NCBI RefSeq assembly: GCF_004353905.1 | Contig: NZ_SMOD01000013.1 | Span: forward strand, 175,238 to 239,237 | Direction: 5' to 3' | Length of the DNA: 64,000 nucleotides | From: Paraburkholderia guartelaensis | GTDB lineage: Bacteria; Pseudomonadota; Gammaproteobacteria; Burkholderiales; Burkholderiaceae | Shown: positions 60,991 to 64,000 of the stretch, piece after piece | Position numbering within the stretch: the first letter of the stretch is position 1 | How the letters are laid out: every line of letters begins with the position of its first letter | Position numbers and translations under genes: made by a program | The notes under the pieces: model-generated | Database searches by the model: none | Told to the model about the DNA's origin: nothing | Seen by the model: the letters and a program-made list of their open reading frames with translations, nothing else

Positions 60991-61401
60991 CGTTGCCGCA
61001 ACGTGCCGCCGCCATGATGCAACGCGGCGGCGCGCGGTGAGCCGGACGATTTTTTGTTGCGCTGCAGCTATTCCCGCAACGCGCTGTGCGCCACTCATGG
61101 CGCATTCAGTTCCTGATTCCCGCATTGCACTGCAAACGCTTGCCGCCACGGCGGATTTTTGTGCGCCAGACCGCATAGCAATGTGTCGCGGCAGTTAAAC
61201 AATTGATTACATCGGGAAAACGATAATTAAAAAAATATCGCAGCGCGGCAAAATCGGGCACAAGCATTGACACGCTTTGCCATGGGGAGCAAGAATGTCC
61301 TTCACCCACGGGACAGGTCGTGACGAGCGCCGCAACGGCGTCCGTATGCGTACCACCTGCCTCTCAACCAGTCCTTCGGGACACATCGGTCAAAAGCAGG
61401 C
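60991..61401 (+). promoter_or_regulatory. 410-bp phaC upstream region with candidate promoter
   Basis: No gene is seen. An AT-rich block (61190-61245) lies in otherwise GC-rich DNA. Just after it TTGACA (61267-61272), an 18-bp spacer and AAGAAT (61291-61296) form a good sigma-70 match, giving a start about 100 nt before the phaC ATG. The AT-rich block could be an UP element or a protein-binding site. Confidence 0.55.
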
Positions 61402-63435
61402 ATGACGGCATCTCAACGTTCCAAGACTGCCCCGGGCACGGGCGCATCATCTGATGGTGCAACGCGCGGCAATCAGCCTTTCGCTCCCGACGCAGCCGGC
61501 ATGCAGCAATATCTCGACGCGTGGACGAACGCCTGGAAGAGCGCTCTGAATGCTGCGCAGCAAACGGGCGGCGCGGCGCAACAAGCGCCCTTCGCGGGCC
61601 TTGCGGCCAACTGGTGGCCGCCGGCGGGCAACGGTGCGCCGGGCAATCCGTTCGCCGCGTCCAATCCCTTTGCCGCAGGCAATCCTTTCGCTGCAGGCAA
61701 TCCTTTCGCTGCGGGGAATCCGTTCGCAGCAGGGAATCCTTTCGCCGCGGGTAATCCGTTTGCTGCCGGCAGTCCTTTCGGCGCGGCCAATCCTTTCGGC
61801 GGCGCGAACCCGTTCGAAGGGTTCAAGCTTCCCACGGCATCGATCGAACCCACGCGGCTTCAGCATCTGCAGGCGGAATATTCGCGCGACGCGCTCGACT
61901 TGCTGCGTCAGGCCACCGACACCACGCCCAAGGCGCCCGAACTCAAGGACCGGCGCTTCAGCTCCGACGCCTGGAAGGCCACGCCCGCGTATGCGTTCAC
62001 GGCGGCGTGGTATCTGCTCAACGCGCGCTACCTGCACGAACTCGTCGACGCGATCGATACCGATGCGAAGACGCGCGAGCGCATTCGCTTCGCCGTGCAG
62101 CAGTGGACCGCGGCGGCCTCGCCGAGCAACTTCCTCGCGCTCAATCCCGACGCGCAGAGCGCCTTGCTCGAAACCCAGGGCGAGAGCCTGCGCCAGGGCG
62201 TCATGAACCTGCTCGGTGACATGTCGCGCGGCAAGATCTCGCAGACCGACGAATCGCGCTTTGTGGTGGGCCGCAATCTCGCGACCACCGAAGGCTCGGT
62301 CGTGTTCGAGAATGCGCTGTTCCAGCTGATCCAGTACAAGCCGCGCACGGCCACCGTGCGCGAGCGGCCGCTTCTGATCGTGCCGCCGTGCATCAACAAG
62401 TACTACATCCTCGACCTGCAGCCCGAGAACTCGCTCGTCGCTTATGCGCTGGAGCAGGGGCAGCAGGTGTTCCTCGTCTCGTGGCACAACGGCGACGCGT
62501 CGATCGCGGACCGCTCCTGGGACGACTACATCGAAGAAGGCGTGCTCACGGCCATCGAGACGACGCGCAGCATCAGCGAGCGCGAGCAGATCAACACGCT
62601 CGGTTTTTGCGTGGGCGGCACGCTTCTCGCCACGGCGCTGTCCGTCGCGGCGGCGCGCGGCGAACATCCCGCTGCGTCGATGACGCTCCTCACCGCGATG
62701 CTCGATTTCGGCGACACGGGCGTGCTCGATGTGTTCGTCGACGAAGCCCACGTGCAGATGCGCGAGCAGACCATCGGCGGCAAGAACGGCGGCACGCCGG
62801 GACTCATGCGCGGCGTCGAGTTCGCGAACACGTTCTCGTTCCTGCGGCCCAACGATCTGGTCTGGAACTACGTCGTCGACAATTATCTGAAGGGCCGTAC
62901 GCCCGCGCCGTTCGACCTGCTGTTCTGGAACAGCGACTCGACGAGCCTGCCGGGGCCGATGTACGCGTGGTACCTGCGCAATACGTACCTCGAAAACAAG
63001 CTGCGTGAGCCGGGCTCGCTCACGGTGTGCGGCGAGGAAGTGGATCTGTCGCGCATCGACGTGCCGACCTTCATCTACGGCTCGCGCGAGGATCACATCG
63101 TGCCCTGGCGCACGGCGTATGCGTCGGTGCCGTTGCTGTCCGGGCCGCTGAAGTTCGTGCTTGGCGCGTCGGGCCATATCGCGGGTGTGATCAACCCGGC
63201 GTCGAAGAACAAGCGCAGCTTCTGGAGCACCGAGGCCGATGCGAAGCATCTGCCGGAAGAAGCCGACGACTGGTTCGCGGTTGCCGAGGAAAAACCCGGC
63301 AGCTGGTGGCCGACCTGGGCCGAATGGCTCGATCAGTACGGCGGCAAGAAGGTGAAGCCGCGTGCGCAAGCCGGCTCGGCGGAATTCCCCGAGATCGAGC
63401 CGGCGCCGGGGCGTTATGTGCAGCAGCGCGATTGA
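61402..63435 (+). CDS. phaC: Class I poly(3-hydroxyalkanoate) synthase with NPFAAG repeats
   Basis: A 677-residue synthase that polymerises 3-hydroxyacyl-CoA on storage granules. The catalytic triad is Cys403 in GFCVGG, Asp564 in GSREDHIVPW and His592 in GASGHIAG. Each lies exactly 84 residues later than in Cupriavidus PhaC1 (C319, D480, H508), so the core is collinear and the extra length is N-terminal. That N-terminus includes ten hexapeptides of the NPFAAG type (residues 82-141). The thiolase gene starts 90 bp downstream, as in phaCAB operons. A good promoter match lies 100 nt upstream. Confidence 0.97.
   Translation: MTASQRSKTAPGTGASSDGATRGNQPFAPDAAGMQQYLDAWTNAWKSALNAAQQTGGAAQQAPFAGLAANWWPPAGNGAPGNPFAASNPFAAGNPFAAGNPFAAGNPFAAGNPFAAGNPFAAGSPFGAANPFGGANPFEGFKLPTASIEPTRLQHLQAEYSRDALDLLRQATDTTPKAPELKDRRFSSDAWKATPAYAFTAAWYLLNARYLHELVDAIDTDAKTRERIRFAVQQWTAAASPSNFLALNPDAQSALLETQGESLRQGVMNLLGDMSRGKISQTDESRFVVGRNLATTEGSVVFENALFQLIQYKPRTATVRERPLLIVPPCINKYYILDLQPENSLVAYALEQGQQVFLVSWHNGDASIADRSWDDYIEEGVLTAIETTRSISEREQINTLGFCVGGTLLATALSVAAARGEHPAASMTLLTAMLDFGDTGVLDVFVDEAHVQMREQTIGGKNGGTPGLMRGVEFANTFSFLRPNDLVWNYVVDNYLKGRTPAPFDLLFWNSDSTSLPGPMYAWYLRNTYLENKLREPGSLTVCGEEVDLSRIDVPTFIYGSREDHIVPWRTAYASVPLLSGPLKFVLGASGHIAGVINPASKNKRSFWSTEADAKHLPEEADDWFAVAEEKPGSWWPTWAEWLDQYGGKKVKPRAQAGSAEFPEIEPAPGRYVQQRD
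61645..61824 (+). repeat. 18-bp tandem repeat inside phaC (ten units)
   Basis: Ten in-frame 18-bp units encode NPFAAS, six NPFAAG, SPFGAA, NPFGGA and NPFEGF. Codon choice differs between units (for example AATCCTTTCGCTGCAGGC and AATCCGTTTGCTGCCGGC), so selection on the peptide is likely, not just recent slippage. Confidence 0.9.
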
Positions 63436-63525
63436 TGCGCTTGATACGCTTGCTGCGGAATTCGGATTAACAACTTGACGGGCGGGGCGCATGGCGCGCC
63501 ACCAAGTCGCCCGGAGGATCTGGAA

Positions 63526-64000
63526 ATGACTGACATTGTGATCGTTTCGGCCGCACGTACGGCAGTAGGCAAATTCGGCGGTTCGCTCGCGAAGGTGGCG
63601 GCGCCTGATCTGGGCGCAATCGTCATCAAGGCCGCGCTCGAGCGCGCGGGTGTGAAGCCCGAGCAGGTGAGCGACGTGATCATGGGTCAGGTGCTGACCG
63701 CCGGTTCGGGCCAGAACGTGGCGCGCCAGGCGTCGATCAAGGCGGGCCTGCCCGCGGCCGTGCCCGCCATGACGATCAACAAGGTGTGCGGCTCCGGCCT
63801 GAAGGCGGTGATGCTCGCGGCCAACGCGATCATCGCAGGCGATTCGGACATCGTCGTGGCCGGCGGCCAGGAGAACATGAGCGCCGCGCCGCACGTGCTG
63901 CCGGGCTCGCGCGACGGCTTCCGCATGGGCGACGCGAAGCTCATCGACAGCATGATCGTCGACGGCCTGTGGGACGTGTACAACCAGTACCACATGGGCG
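63526..64000 (+). CDS. phaA: Acetyl-CoA acetyltransferase (PhaA-type thiolase), cut off by the window
   Basis: The first 158 residues of a thiolase that condenses two acetyl-CoA to acetoacetyl-CoA, the first step of polyhydroxybutyrate synthesis. DIVIVSAARTAVGKFGGSL is the standard N-terminus. The acyl-accepting Cys88 lies in NKVCGSGLKAV. GGQENMSAAPHVLPGSRDGFRMGD is typical of biosynthetic thiolases. The second Cys and the His lie beyond the window. GGAGG precedes the ATG. Its place after phaC supports the assignment. Confidence 0.95.
   Translation, partial: MTDIVIVSAARTAVGKFGGSLAKVAAPDLGAIVIKAALERAGVKPEQVSDVIMGQVLTAGSGQNVARQASIKAGLPAAVPAMTINKVCGSGLKAVMLAANAIIAGDSDIVVAGGQENMSAAPHVLPGSRDGFRMGDAKLIDSMIVDGLWDVYNQYHMG

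Noticed and set aside
61645..61824. Possible CRISPR-like array
   Set aside because: The 18-bp units are contiguous, in frame and coding within phaC, with no spacers.

Overview
The window is 64 kb of GC-rich chromosome from a beta-proteobacterium of the Burkholderiaceae, most likely Paraburkholderia or a close relative. This rests on protein content and gene order (split arnA in an L-Ara4N cluster, hom-thrC-moeA-moaD-moaE, surE-pcm-nlpD-rpoS, ffs-dnaX-ybaB-recR, a class I phaC followed by a thiolase, an acetoin cluster whose AcoC is a lipoyl/hydrolase fusion) and on strong G/C third-position bias. Nearly all of it is chromosomal backbone. No insertion sequence, prophage, CRISPR array, tRNA or rRNA operon was seen. 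The genus call is inference.

Layout. 1-4.6 kb (minus): truncated SDR gene, NlpC/P60 lipoprotein, PIN-PhoH ATPase, Bcp peroxiredoxin. 4.7-12.9 kb (minus): a complete L-Ara4N lipid A modification cluster (arnT, SMR-type carrier, arnB, arnC, separate formyltransferase and decarboxylase genes, arnD) headed by an Mth938-fold gene. 13.4-19.8 kb (plus): alanine-type aminotransferase, homoserine dehydrogenase, threonine synthase, then moeA-moaD-moaE. 19.9-21.2 kb: truncated haemoglobin divergent from an NsrR-like Rrf2 regulator. 21.4-25.3 kb: clpB with a heat-shock type promoter, then YidB-like and exported helix-hairpin-helix proteins. 25.5-34.1 kb: the acetoin cluster: acoR (minus), then acoX, an SDR gene, acoA, acoB, acoC and lipA (plus) behind a clear sigma-54 promoter and a 20-bp palindrome. 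34.1-41.0 kb (minus): MATE exporter, ArnT-like glycosyltransferase, L31 type B, MtfA-like peptidase, MFS transporter with its MerR regulator. 41.2-43.1 kb (minus): rho and trxA. 43.5-47.4 kb (plus): 4.5S SRP RNA, dnaX, ybaB, recR. 47.5-49.8 kb: CoA-transferase and quinone oxidoreductase, convergent. 50.1-54.8 kb (plus): surE, pcm, nlpD, rpoS, exonuclease. 54.8-56.1 kb (minus): EEP-family hydrolase and a small BamE-like lipoprotein. 56.35-61 kb: rlmD, bamD (minus), rluD, pgeF. 61.4-64 kb (plus): phaC and the start of a phaA-type thiolase.

How the genes work together. The arn set makes UDP-L-Ara4N, transfers it to undecaprenyl phosphate, flips it and attaches it to lipid A. The aco set cleaves acetoin to acetyl-CoA and acetaldehyde with its own lipoyl synthase but no local E3. 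The resulting acetyl-CoA can feed the PHA genes at the right-hand end.

No wholly new multi-gene system was found. The best leads are non-coding or architectural: two genes (dnaX and surE) with a TACAAT box exactly 6 nt before the ATG and no Shine-Dalgarno, which suggests leaderless mRNAs; an 18-bp tandem repeat adding ten NPFAAG-type hexapeptides to PhaC; the paired aco control elements; a dyad in the merR promoter spacer; and several strong hairpins inside the arn cluster and the rho leader.
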